Part shown: positions 1 to 7,851 of the stretch, in pieces
Position numbering within the stretch: the first letter of the stretch is position 1
How the letters are laid out: every line of letters starts with the position of its first letter
Assembly (NCBI GenBank): GCA_003516705.1
Contig: DPCJ01000127.1
Span: 1,194 to 11,184 of the forward strand
DNA from: Prolixibacteraceae bacterium
GTDB taxonomy: Bacteria > Bacteroidota > Bacteroidia > Bacteroidales > Prolixibacteraceae
Length of the DNA: 9,991 bases
Reading direction: 5' to 3'
Notes under the pieces: model-generated
Database searches by the model: none
What the model was told of the DNA's origin: nothing
Seen by the model: the letters and a program-made list of their open reading frames with translations, nothing else
Program-made: the position numbers and the translations under genes

Positions 1-50
1 GATGAACGGGTCGCTTTTTTTTTACACCTGTTTGTACCGGAAACCTGATT
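1..50 (+). repeat. Truncated terminator and flank, copy 1 of a duplicated 3' end
   Basis: The window opens inside a sequence that recurs at 5599-5648; the two 50-base stretches differ at three positions (26, 41 and 46 of the unit). In the second copy the first bases are the loop and 3' arm of an intrinsic terminator (GAACGGGTCGCT followed by nine T), so bases 1-23 here are very probably the 3' arm and T-tract of a terminator whose 5' arm lies outside the window. It would end transcription of an unseen + strand gene to the left. Homology stops at about base 50. Whether the unseen gene also resembles the one before copy 2 cannot be told from here. Confidence 0.75.
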
Positions 51-51
51 G

Positions 52-76
52 TGCAGCCCCAAAACACCGGGGTGCA
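52..76. repeat. Small hairpin in the kinase upstream region
   Basis: TGCA, one bulged G, and CCCC at 52-60 can pair with GGGG and TGCA at 69-76 across an eight-base loop. There is no T-tract, so it does not look like a terminator. The rest of 77-233, before the kinase start, shows no clear -33/-7 promoter pair; TATCTTTA just upstream of the start resembles a Bacteroidota -7 box, but no partner box is at the right distance. Confidence 0.3.
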
Positions 77-233
77 ACCATTGCGCACCCGAAGTATCAG
101 GTCAATAGAATCAATAAAGGAGTGTTGACGCCGTTCAGTCCTCGCAAACATGTACACTCTCCGAAATCCGCTCCGCAACGGTTACGGCCACACTAAACAA
201 GCAATTAAATATTATCTTTAAGAAAAAAAGCTA

Positions 234-3200
234 ATGAACCGGAGCAGACCTGATGAAAACTCCACCTCACACGAACTTGCTGAATTACGTTGTCAAAACG
301 CTGAACTAAATGCAGTTATTGAAAAAATGACTGCAGAACAAAAGCGGTATATTCAGAATCTGCAGTTGTGCGAACAAAAGCATTCGTTATTATTCGAAAA
401 ATCAGCTTTTCCTGCAACGCTGTCTAAGTTGCCTGAAGGTATTATTGTAGAAGTAAACGAGGCATTTGAGCGCGAATTTGGAATTTCAAAGCGCGAAGCA
501 GTTGGAAAAACAACATGGCAACTGGGCATTAACCCGGATGTGGAAGGAAGAAAGCGAATCATTGAAACATTGGGAAAGAGTGGTTTTGTGCGCAATCAGG
601 AAATGGTTTTGCATTCAAAATCGGGAGAAAAACGATTTTATGAAACCAATATTGAAAAAGTAGTTATTAACGGGGAAGAATATCTTTTAAATACAACACA
701 AAATATTAGTGAATACAAGTTTGCTGAAAATAAACTAAAAGAAAATTACGACCTGATACGCATTGCAGGCGAAAAAGCAAAACTGGGCGGATGGAATGTA
801 ATATTGAATGAAAACCGCTGCTATTGGTCAGACGAAGTGGCTGCCATTCACGAAATGCCTGCCGGTTATGCCCCGCTGGTGGAAGATGGGATTAATTTCT
901 ATGCTCCGGAATGGCGAGATAAAATAACTGAAGTTTTTACTCTTTGTGCTACCCAGGGAATCCCTTACGATGAAGAATTGGAAATATTAACCGCAACAGG
1001 AAAACGTGTTTGGGTGCGGACAATCGGTGAAGCCGTGCGTGACGAAAACGGTGCAATATTTAAAATTCAGGGTGCATTTCAGGATATTACAGTAAAGAAG
1101 CAAGCCGAAAAAGAACTAAAAGACAGTGAAACCCGGTATAGAGCCATTTTTGAATCTACCGGAACAGCAACTTTAATCGTTGATTGGGATGCAACTATTC
1201 TGATGGCAAACACTGAATGTTTTAATTCTACGGGTTATACTCCATCAGAATTAATTGGCCGGAAATGGATTGATTACGTAGCTCCGGAAAGTTTAAGCAA
1301 AATGATCAAAAATCATAATCTCCGACGTGAAAGTCCAGAACTGGCACCTAAAAAATATGAAGTTAAACTGTTGAACAGTAAAGGTGAAAAACGCGATGTT
1401 GTCTTAAATGTAAATATGATTCCGGGAACTAACCACAGTGTGGTTTCCATGTTGGATATCACCGGGCTGAAAATGGCTCAGGAAGAACTCGAAAAAAACA
1501 GAAACAATCTTGAAGAATATTTTGAAAACGATATTTCGGCCGATTATGTGGTTTCTGTTGCTGGCGAAATTTTTAGCTGCAACAAAACATTTTTGAATTT
1601 ATTTGGCTTTGAAAAAAAATCGGAAACTGAAAGATTTGATATAACAGAATTATACAAAAATCCGAAAGACAGGAAAAATATACTCCGTCTCATTAAAAAA
1701 CAAGGAAAAGTTGAAAATCATGAAGTGGAATTTGTTTCAAAAACAGGAAACTCCATTTATGCACTGGTTAATGCCATTGGTATTTTCGATGAAGACAATA
1801 AACTCGAAAAAATACGCGGATATGTGGTCGATATTACCGAACAAAAAAATATTGAAAAAGAACTGGTTAAGTTCAAACTATGTATTGAGCGTTCCTCTGA
1901 AGCTATTTTTATAACCGATGTGGAAGGACATATCATTTTTGTAAATCCCGCTTTTGAGCAATTATACGGTTATACAAGTGATGAATGTAATGGTAAAACA
2001 CCAAGGATACTGAAATCAGGAACCTATGAGGAAGATACTTATAAAAAATTTTGGAGTACCCTTTTATCGAAAAATGCTGTTTCCGGTGAAATTGTGAATA
2101 AAACGAAAAAAGGTTCGTTAATAACAATGGATGTTTACAATAGATCAATATTGGATTCAAACGGAAAAATATATGGTTTTATTGGAATACATAAAGATAT
2201 TACTGAACGAAAAAAAATCGAAGAAGAGTTAAAGAAAAGTGAAGAGAAATACCGCCGGTTTTTTGAAGATGATTTAACCGGGAATTACCATACCACCCCA
2301 GATGGAGAAATTCTTACCTGCAACGATGCATTTGTGAAGATGCTGAAATACAAAAACAAAGAAGAAATTTATGCCATAAATACATCTGAACTTTATTTCA
2401 GCAATGCTGACAGGGATGAATTCATTAAAAAACTAAAAACTGAAAAGAAACTTCAAAACAATAAGCGAACATTAAAAGCACGTGATGGCTCTGAAGTCGA
2501 AATAATAGAAAATGTAGTTGGCGTATTTGATGACTCAGGAGAATTGAAAGAAGTTATTGGATACATGTGGGATATCACCGAGCAAAAAAAGGCACAGTTT
2601 GAATATCAAACCATGATTACAACTTCAAGGGATGGTTTTTGGATTGTTGATGCACCAACCGGTAAGTTCATTGAAGTTAATCAATCATACTGTGAAATAA
2701 TTGGATATTCGCGCGAAGAATTACTTCAAATGACTATTCAGGATATTGAAGCAGTTGAAAGCCATGAAGAAATAAGGCAACACATTGAATTAATAGTGGA
2801 AAAGGGATTTGATTCGTTCGAAACGAAACATAAAACCAAATCAGGAAAAATCATTGACATTGATGCAAGCGTTACCTTCTATGGTTCGGGTATTAATAAA
2901 TTTTTTGTATTTGTAAAAGAAATAACCGAACGCAAACGAACAGAAATTGAACTACAAAAATTATCACGGGCAGTTGAACAGAGTCCTGCTTCCATTATTA
3001 TTACCGATTTGAATGGGGATATTGAATATGTTAACCCAAAAACCCTGGAAATTACAGGTTATACAAAAGAAGAATTAGTGGGCAAAAATACAAGGATGTT
3101 TAATTCCGGAGAAAAACCGAAAGAAGAATATCTGCAACTCTGGTCAACAATTAAATCAGGCAATATATGGGCTGGCGAATTTCACAATAAAAAGAAAAAC

Positions 3201-5408
3201 GGTGAATTGTATTGGGAATCTGTATCCATTTCACCCGTACTTAACGAAAAACAGGAAATAGTAAATTATATAGGCGTAAAAGAAGATATCACGGAACGGA
3301 AAAGGTTCGATGAAACACGGAAATTACTGCTTGAGATTTCACAGCTGACTACCAAACATGTTACACTCAATTCTTTACTGGCAGAAGTGCACCAGAAAAT
3401 CAAAAAACTTACCCGTGCCGATAATTTTTATGTGGCCCTGCACAACGAAAAGGATAACACCTTTACCTTTCCGTACCACGTTGATGAATATGATAAGGTG
3501 GAGTTAGACAAAGCTTACGATTTCAGGGGGGGATTTACCGATTATGTGATTCAATCAAACCAATCGTTGATTATTACCCCCGAATACCAACCCGAAATTG
3601 AGAAAAACAGAAAGGTGAAAGGTTATGGCTCTGAACGCTCGGTTTGGCTTGGCGTACCCTTTAAAACAAAAAAAGGAGATATGCCAAACGGGGTAATTGC
3701 CATACAAGACTATAAAAACCTGGAATCCTACTCAGAAACCGACAAAATTATTATGGAAATTATTGCCCATAGCATCGGTGGTTTTATTGAACGGATTAAA
3801 TACGTGGAAGAATTGCTACAGTCCAAGGAAAAAGCAGAAGCCAACCAACTGCTTTTTGAAACAATATTTGATAATGCACCCATTGGCATTGCGTTGTTTG
3901 ATGGTCAATCAGGTAAATTCCTAAAAATTAATAAAAGTTATTGTGAACTTCTTGGTTATCTAAAAAATGAATTGATTGGTTTAGATTTCATGCATATATC
4001 TTATCCCGAAGATTTACCAAATGACCTGGCGAATATGGAAAAGTTAAGAAATGGAGAAATTAACCATTTTGAAATGGAGAAACGCCTCTATTCAAAGAAT
4101 GGCCAGGTTATTCACACCAAATTAACTGTTGTCCCCTTAGGGTTTTCAATGTGGCAAACAGATACACACCTCTCCATTGTACAAGATATTACAAACGATA
4201 AAAAAATGATTGCCCGATTGGAAGAAAATAATATCGAATTACTCAAAGCCAAAGAAAAAGCAGAAGAAAGCGACCGCCTGAAATCGGCGTTCCTTACCAA
4301 TATGAGCCACGAAATCCGAACCCCCATGAACGGTATTCTTGGTTTTACCGACCTGCTGCTCGACCCTGGGTTAAGTAGTGAGGAAAAAGAAAGCTACATT
4401 AAAATAGTTCATAAAAGCGGGCAACGCATGTTAAATACGGTAAACGATATTATTGAAATCTCGAAAATAGAAGCCGGACTGGTGGAGCTCAGGTATGAAG
4501 TCACTGATTTCAATAAAAAGGTTGAAGAATTATTTCAATTCTTTACCCCTGAAGCTAATAGGAAAGGGCTGAAAATTATTTTGAAAAAATTGCTTCCTGA
4601 AGAAAAAAAATACCTTTTTACCGACCAGAATAAACTGTATTCCATACTTACCAACCTTATAAAAAATGCCATTAAATATACAAAAGCCGGAACGATTACT
4701 ATTGGCTGCCAGTTTAAAGAACCGGTTATTGAATTTCACATAAACGATACAGGGATTGGAATTCCAAGACACCGTCAGGAAGCCATTTTTAACCGCTTTG
4801 AGCAAGCCGATATTGAAGACACAAGAGTATTCGAAGGCTCGGGGTTAGGTTTGGCAATTGCAAAATCGTATGTTGAAATGCTTGGCGGCAATATATGGGT
4901 GGAAAGTGAAGAAGCGAACCTGTCTGCCGGAAAAACAGGAGGCTCAACATTTTATTTTACCTTGCCTGCAACAAATAAAACAGATGAAAAACCAATCCAT
5001 GCCGATAAAATTTCATCAGATAACAATAGTGCAAAATCAAAAACAAAAGAATTGAAAATAATCATTGCCGAAGACGATGAAGCATCAAGAACCTATCTTT
5101 CAGTGCTGATTAATGATTTTAGCAAGGAGATATTATTCGCAGAAACAGGGAGTAAATGCGTTGAACTTTGCCGTGGTAATACTGACATTGATTTAATCCT
5201 TATGGATATTCAAATGCCCGGAATGAACGGTTACGATGCAACCCGGCAAATAAGGGAATTTAACACAGATGTTATTATTATAGCACAAACCGCTTTTGCC
5301 CTTTCCGGCGACAAAAGCAAAGCTATTGCAGCGGGTTGTAACGATTACATTTCGAAACCAATTGACAGAAATAAATTGAAGGAATTAATACAAAAATATT
5401 TTGGTTAA
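234..5408 (+). CDS. Hybrid sensor histidine kinase, nine PAS domains, GAF, receiver
   Basis: This is a 1724-residue hybrid kinase. Domains in order, approximate residues: coiled coil 1-50; PAS1 52-162; PAS2 175-290 (PAS_3 fold type); PAS3 300-414; PAS4 427-540; PAS5 548-660; PAS6 672-786; PAS7 790-901; PAS8 910-1024; GAF 1030-1190; PAS9 1206-1323; a short coiled coil; HisKA with SHEIRTP and phospho-acceptor His1359; HATPase_c with N-box Asn1474/Asn1478, G1 box DTGIGIP from Asp1505, G2 box GSGLGLA from Gly1535; receiver from about 1605 with acidic pair Asp1614-Asp1615, phospho-acceptor Asp1658, Thr1686 and Lys1708. Most PAS domains end in DITE(R/Q)K-type linkers. All catalytic residues are present. 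No signal peptide or membrane span is visible, so it should sense cytoplasmic or diffusible cues. There is no HPt or DNA-binding output, so phosphate probably passes to a separate HPt or regulator (inference). The ligand is unknown. The ATG at 234 follows an A-rich leader and begins the N-terminal coiled coil. Confidence 0.95.
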   Translation: MNRSRPDENSTSHELAELRCQNAELNAVIEKMTAEQKRYIQNLQLCEQKHSLLFEKSAFPATLSKLPEGIIVEVNEAFEREFGISKREAVGKTTWQLGINPDVEGRKRIIETLGKSGFVRNQEMVLHSKSGEKRFYETNIEKVVINGEEYLLNTTQNISEYKFAENKLKENYDLIRIAGEKAKLGGWNVILNENRCYWSDEVAAIHEMPAGYAPLVEDGINFYAPEWRDKITEVFTLCATQGIPYDEELEILTATGKRVWVRTIGEAVRDENGAIFKIQGAFQDITVKKQAEKELKDSETRYRAIFESTGTATLIVDWDATILMANTECFNSTGYTPSELIGRKWIDYVAPESLSKMIKNHNLRRESPELAPKKYEVKLLNSKGEKRDVVLNVNMIPGTNHSVVSMLDITGLKMAQEELEKNRNNLEEYFENDISADYVVSVAGEIFSCNKTFLNLFGFEKKSETERFDITELYKNPKDRKNILRLIKKQGKVENHEVEFVSKTGNSIYALVNAIGIFDEDNKLEKIRGYVVDITEQKNIEKELVKFKLCIERSSEAIFITDVEGHIIFVNPAFEQLYGYTSDECNGKTPRILKSGTYEEDTYKKFWSTLLSKNAVSGEIVNKTKKGSLITMDVYNRSILDSNGKIYGFIGIHKDITERKKIEEELKKSEEKYRRFFEDDLTGNYHTTPDGEILTCNDAFVKMLKYKNKEEIYAINTSELYFSNADRDEFIKKLKTEKKLQNNKRTLKARDGSEVEIIENVVGVFDDSGELKEVIGYMWDITEQKKAQFEYQTMITTSRDGFWIVDAPTGKFIEVNQSYCEIIGYSREELLQMTIQDIEAVESHEEIRQHIELIVEKGFDSFETKHKTKSGKIIDIDASVTFYGSGINKFFVFVKEITERKRTEIELQKLSRAVEQSPASIIITDLNGDIEYVNPKTLEITGYTKEELVGKNTRMFNSGEKPKEEYLQLWSTIKSGNIWAGEFHNKKKNGELYWESVSISPVLNEKQEIVNYIGVKEDITERKRFDETRKLLLEISQLTTKHVTLNSLLAEVHQKIKKLTRADNFYVALHNEKDNTFTFPYHVDEYDKVELDKAYDFRGGFTDYVIQSNQSLIITPEYQPEIEKNRKVKGYGSERSVWLGVPFKTKKGDMPNGVIAIQDYKNLESYSETDKIIMEIIAHSIGGFIERIKYVEELLQSKEKAEANQLLFETIFDNAPIGIALFDGQSGKFLKINKSYCELLGYLKNELIGLDFMHISYPEDLPNDLANMEKLRNGEINHFEMEKRLYSKNGQVIHTKLTVVPLGFSMWQTDTHLSIVQDITNDKKMIARLEENNIELLKAKEKAEESDRLKSAFLTNMSHEIRTPMNGILGFTDLLLDPGLSSEEKESYIKIVHKSGQRMLNTVNDIIEISKIEAGLVELRYEVTDFNKKVEELFQFFTPEANRKGLKIILKKLLPEEKKYLFTDQNKLYSILTNLIKNAIKYTKAGTITIGCQFKEPVIEFHINDTGIGIPRHRQEAIFNRFEQADIEDTRVFEGSGLGLAIAKSYVEMLGGNIWVESEEANLSAGKTGGSTFYFTLPATNKTDEKPIHADKISSDNNSAKSKTKELKIIIAEDDEASRTYLSVLINDFSKEILFAETGSKCVELCRGNTDIDLILMDIQMPGMNGYDATRQIREFNTDVIIIAQTAFALSGDKSKAIAAGCNDYISKPIDRNKLKELIQKYFG

Positions 5409-5423
5409 TAACGCTCAGTGAAC

Positions 5424-5579
5424 ATGACGAAATAAACAGGAATAATACCCACGCTCAGTCAGGGCGAACCCGCACCTGTGCCAACGGGTGTTTATGTAGC
5501 GCTGGTTGTGGTTTTTGTGCTGATTGTGGCAGCCTTTTTTGCCGATAAGCAAAACAGGGAAAAAGCAAATCAGCAATAA
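5424..5579 (+). pseudogene. Small single-span membrane protein frame, stop at codon 4
   Basis: ATG at 5424 reads MTK, then TAA (5433-5435), and then the same frame stays open for 47 codons to TAA at 5577. The product after the stop has a short polar, proline-bearing stretch (GEPAPVPTG), one strongly hydrophobic segment of about 18 residues (VYVALVVVFVLIVAAFF) and a charged tail (ADKQNREKANQQ). That is the layout of a small single-pass membrane protein with a cytoplasmic C-terminus. It begins 15 bases after the kinase stop and ends just before the terminator, so it sits in the last-gene position of the kinase operon. A single C-to-T change (CAA to TAA) would explain the break. The alternative is translation from GTG at 5478, giving about 33 residues and still including the span. 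I do not recognise the family and assign no function. Confidence 0.5.
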
Positions 5580-5583
5580 AAGG

Positions 5584-5621
5584 AAAGCGATTCGTTCTGA
5601 TGAACGGGTCGCTTTTTTTTT
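5584..5621 (+). terminator. Intrinsic terminator of the kinase operon
   Basis: AAAGCGATTCGTTC (5584-5597) pairs fully with GAACGGGTCGCTTT (5602-5615), with two G-U wobbles, across a TGAT loop, and runs into nine T (5613-5621). It lies five bases past the small membrane frame and is the only terminator-like structure after the kinase gene. Confidence 0.9.
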
Positions 5622-5648
5622 ACGCCTGTTTGTACCGGGAACCAGATT
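5599..5648 (+). repeat. Terminator 3' arm and flank, copy 2
   Basis: This stretch matches bases 1-50 at 47 of 50 positions. It covers the terminator loop, the 3' arm, the T-tract and about 27 further bases (CCTGTTTGTACCGG is the best conserved part past the T-tract). Similarity ends at about 5648. The copy spacing, about 5.6 kb, equals the kinase unit. Confidence 0.8.
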
Positions 5649-5652
5649 TCCG

Positions 5653-5688
5653 AAATTTTTCAGGCTGAAAATTCAGGCTGAAAAATTT
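5653..5688. repeat. 13-base tandem pair nested in an inverted repeat
   Basis: TTCAGGCTGAAAA occurs twice in direct succession (5659-5684). The same stretch forms an inverted repeat: AAATTTTTCAG (5653-5663) is the exact complement of CTGAAAAATTT (5678-5688), with CTGAA/TTCAG nested in the loop. The role is unknown. It follows the kinase terminator by about 30 bases, and the T-run after the right arm is only four bases. Confidence 0.6.
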
Positions 5689-6239
5689 TATATGAAATCG
5701 TATTGGATAACCCGCTCATTGTGTTTACTTTTAGGGCAAAATAACCGCAAATTGAACAGCAACAAGTGAATTGCACCAGCCATAAAACAAACAATACAAA
5801 AATTAAATACCCAAAAACACCAATAAATCAATACATCAAAACCAAATAATGGCAAAAAAAGAGAACTTTAAAAAATACAACTCTGCTAAATAGCCCGGAT
5901 TTTCGCGCCCACGCCGATGTGTAATCTATATGCACCCAAAAGCCTTAGAATACAGTAGAATTGAAAATCCACATTGAAGACCAAATATCTGTCTAACATG
6001 CAAACCCTGCCCGAATGAATCAGTTCAGGCTGGCGAAACGCACATCCCTTTCCATGCAACCGTACCCATACACCCGCTTATTCCTGTTTTTACCAAATAC
6101 CTGATTCTATTTGTTTCATTTTTAGCTATATTCGGAACAAATTAACCGGAAATCATGGCTAAACTGTCATTTTCAATACATCTGGTATATTTCAACTCCC
6201 AGCCGGTTTGCATAAATAATCAGTTAAAATATTTTAACC
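5689..6239. other. Gene-poor intergenic stretch before the membrane gene
   Basis: No convincing gene was found on either strand. Its first part is A-rich and G-poor and resembles a leader; it leads to an ATG at 5849 that reads only MAKKENFKKYNSAK before TAG. This could be the stump of a lost gene, or chance. A degenerate repeat (5961-6024) follows. Past a TGA at 5975-5977 the same frame is open to a TAA near 6145, but it has no start codon and no recognisable domain. No clear promoter for the gene at 6240 was found; TATATTCG near 6127 is only a weak -7 candidate. Confidence 0.5.
5961..6024. repeat. Degenerate intergenic repeat, copy 1
   Basis: It starts with TTGAAAATCC and ends with a 26-base core (5999-6024) that matches 7646-7671 at 23 positions. 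The middle aligns loosely with one 7-base length difference. In one frame both copies encode a similar peptide, CLxCxPCPxxSV, with two synonymous differences (CTA/TTA and GTT/GTA). In another frame both read xQ(T/S)LP(E/D)xIS, broken here by TGA. It lies about 215 bases upstream of the membrane gene. It may be a coding relic or a short dispersed DNA element. Confidence 0.45.
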
Positions 6240-6965
6240 ATGGGTAACACAGGCAAACAAAACAGTTCAATCTATCTGATTGGGGCAGTTACAACAATTA
6301 TCGTTTTATGCGGGATTGTAATTGATATTATTGTAGGTTCAATTACAGGCGGCGATATTTCGGCGCTGCCGCAAACTGCGGCAGAAAGGTTTGCCCAGTT
6401 TCATTCAAACTGGCTGCTGGGGTTGTATAATCTCGACCTGCTGAACATTATTAACCAGGTATTTTTGATTCCTGCAATTCTTGCAATTTATATGGCACAT
6501 AAAAATGATGACAATGGATTGGCATTATTGTCGTTTATCCTGTTTTTGGTCGGTACAACTGTTTTTATAACCGGTAATACGGCGCTCACCATGTTTGATT
6601 TAAGCCAAAAGTATTTTTCTGCAAGCTCAACAGAACAAAAGAATTTAATCGCTGCGGCAGGTGAGGCAATGCTGGCGCAAGGTGCACATGGCAGTTTTGG
6701 GGTTTTTATCGGGTTTGCACTGCCCACTTTCGCAAACCTCCTGGTTTCAGTTGTGATGCTACAGGGAAAAGTATTTTCAAGAACTATAGCATATTTCGGA
6801 TTTGCCGGAAATATTTTAATGCTGCTTTATGTTATTCTGATAACATTTTTCCCGGCCACAGAAAAAGTTGCTTTAATAATTGCCATGCCCGGCGGACTTT
6901 TAGTAACAACCTGGATGATTTTATTTATGATCAGACTTTTTAAGTTAAGTACTCAGAAGAAGTAA
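6240..6965 (+). CDS. Six-span integral membrane protein (DUF4386-like)
   Basis: The 241-residue product has about six hydrophobic segments: 12-34, 51-78, 88-112, 145-170, 180-205 and 208-232, with a basic C-terminal tail (RLFKLSTQKK), so it should sit in the inner membrane. The second segment contains the stretch YNLDLLNIINQVFLIPAIL, which resembles uncharacterised membrane proteins of the DUF4386 type; this is recall, not a search. No catalytic motif or ligand site is visible, and the function is unknown. The ATG at 6240 follows an AT-rich stretch without a Shine-Dalgarno sequence, usual in this phylum. The next gene starts five bases after its stop, so the two are very probably cotranscribed and translationally linked. 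Confidence 0.85.
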   Translation: MGNTGKQNSSIYLIGAVTTIIVLCGIVIDIIVGSITGGDISALPQTAAERFAQFHSNWLLGLYNLDLLNIINQVFLIPAILAIYMAHKNDDNGLALLSFILFLVGTTVFITGNTALTMFDLSQKYFSASSTEQKNLIAAAGEAMLAQGAHGSFGVFIGFALPTFANLLVSVVMLQGKVFSRTIAYFGFAGNILMLLYVILITFFPATEKVALIIAMPGGLLVTTWMILFMIRLFKLSTQKK

Positions 6966-6970
6966 CAGCA

Positions 6971-7579
6971 ATGAAGACTTTTGTTATTACAACCTTGCTT
7001 ATTCCCTGTGCAGCCCTGATGTTTTTCACTGTTGAATCAGGTGCACAACCTACTGATTCAACTGCCGGTAATAATTCACACTGGTACCTATCCACCCAGT
7101 TTCTTGGACTTACCTATCATCCCGGTGGTGGCACCACACCCGGGATTTACCCGCTTAAATTAGATAAGGAAGCTTATCTCGATCTTGAAATCGGGCTGGT
7201 AGCAAACATCGACTATTCGTTTGGAAAGTATGCCTTTTTACGTTTTTCATCGGCGTTGTATAAAGATTGTGCTTTTGTTACTGCCGGAAGCATTCACATG
7301 GGGCCAAGGTTTCAATATAGCTGGAAGAAAAACAGCGTTAACATTGGCATAGGGCCAATTTTTAGTTTCAGGGAAGATTGGCACCAGTTTCCTGAATACC
7401 AGGGCGACGAGTTTTATGGAGACCGTGTGCATGGCCGCTGGCAGTACCGCTTCTTTCCTGCTGCCGTTGAATTGGAATACCTACGGAAAATTAACGATCA
7501 CATCGAATTTCAATACTCATTAATCCCGGGCGCACCGCTGGTTATTACATCTTTGTTTGGAGTACGTTTTAATCTTTAA
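6971..7579 (+). CDS. Exported beta-barrel-like outer membrane protein
   Basis: The 202-residue product begins with a Sec signal peptide (MKTFVITTLLIPCAALMFFT, cleavage probably after SGA near residue 25). No lipobox Cys is found at the cleavage site. The mature part is rich in alternating aromatic and polar residues typical of amphipathic beta strands (for example HWYLSTQFLGLTY, YAFLRFSSALY, VNIGIGPIFSF, HIEFQYSLIPG) and ends in GVRFNL, close to the usual aromatic or hydrophobic C-terminus of outer membrane barrels. With about 175 mature residues it could form a barrel of eight or so strands. No known enzyme motif is recognised. It starts five bases after the membrane protein gene, so an inner-membrane and an outer-membrane protein are made from one transcript. 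No terminator follows. Assignment to the outer membrane is an inference from pattern. Confidence 0.85.
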   Translation: MKTFVITTLLIPCAALMFFTVESGAQPTDSTAGNNSHWYLSTQFLGLTYHPGGGTTPGIYPLKLDKEAYLDLEIGLVANIDYSFGKYAFLRFSSALYKDCAFVTAGSIHMGPRFQYSWKKNSVNIGIGPIFSFREDWHQFPEYQGDEFYGDRVHGRWQYRFFPAAVELEYLRKINDHIEFQYSLIPGAPLVITSLFGVRFNL

Positions 7580-7600
7580 ATTTTCCTGTTGATTATTATT

Positions 7601-7671
7601 TTGAAAATCCCTGTGCTGAATACAAAACAAATCTATTGTTTAAACTGCAATCCCTGCCCGACTGCATCAGT
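7601..7671. repeat. Degenerate intergenic repeat, copy 2
   Basis: This is the partner of 5961-6024. It begins with the same TTGAAAATCC, is seven bases longer, and ends in the shared 26-base core (7646-7671). One frame, which continues past the stop of the preceding gene, reads through the core as CLNCNPCPTASVKRV and then stops. Another open frame reads SLPDCISKAGINRND and stops after IKNLL. Neither has a start codon. The rest of 7580-7851 has no gene. Confidence 0.45.
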
Positions 7672-7717
7672 AAAGCGGGTATAAACCGCAATGACATCAA
7701 AAACCTGCTGTAAAACA

Positions 7718-7748
7718 TTTGTTTGTATTATGTAAGTGTCGTAACTTG
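7718..7748 (+). promoter_or_regulatory. Possible Bacteroidota-type promoter of the 7852 gene
   Basis: TTTG at 7718-7721 (repeated at 7722-7725) is followed after 20 bases by TAACTTG at 7742-7748, one base short of the TAnnTTTG -7 consensus of the Bacteroidota primary sigma factor. Transcription would start near 7755 and give a leader of about 95 bases. That leader contains an inverted repeat, CCGGCA (7767-7772) with TGCCGG (7797-7802), and an A/T-rich run up to the ATG. The assignment is weak because short boxes of this kind occur by chance in AT-rich DNA. Confidence 0.3.
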
Positions 7749-7851
7749 TATCCAGCTTTTAATCCCCCGGCAGGAATCACTGATTAGCAGCGTTTTTGCC
7801 GGCCATTAAAAACCAAATATTCAATATTTATTAACTTAAAAAATTATTAAA

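Noticed and set aside
2..196. 64-codon + frame at the window start
   Set aside because: It begins inside a terminator arm and T-tract, has no domain-like pattern, and covers a hairpin.
5524..5769. 81-codon + frame
   Set aside because: It lies out of frame over the small membrane protein and runs through the terminator hairpin and the 13-base repeats; the composition is not protein-like.
5849..5893. Short frame MAKKENFKKYNSAK after an A-rich leader
   Set aside because: Fourteen codons with no recognisable motif and no conserved continuation; it may be a gene stump, but there is too little to call it.
7767..7802. Inverted repeat CCGGCA/TGCCGG in the leader of the 7852 gene as a riboswitch
   Set aside because: Only six pairs around a 24-base loop, with no match to a riboswitch core that I know.
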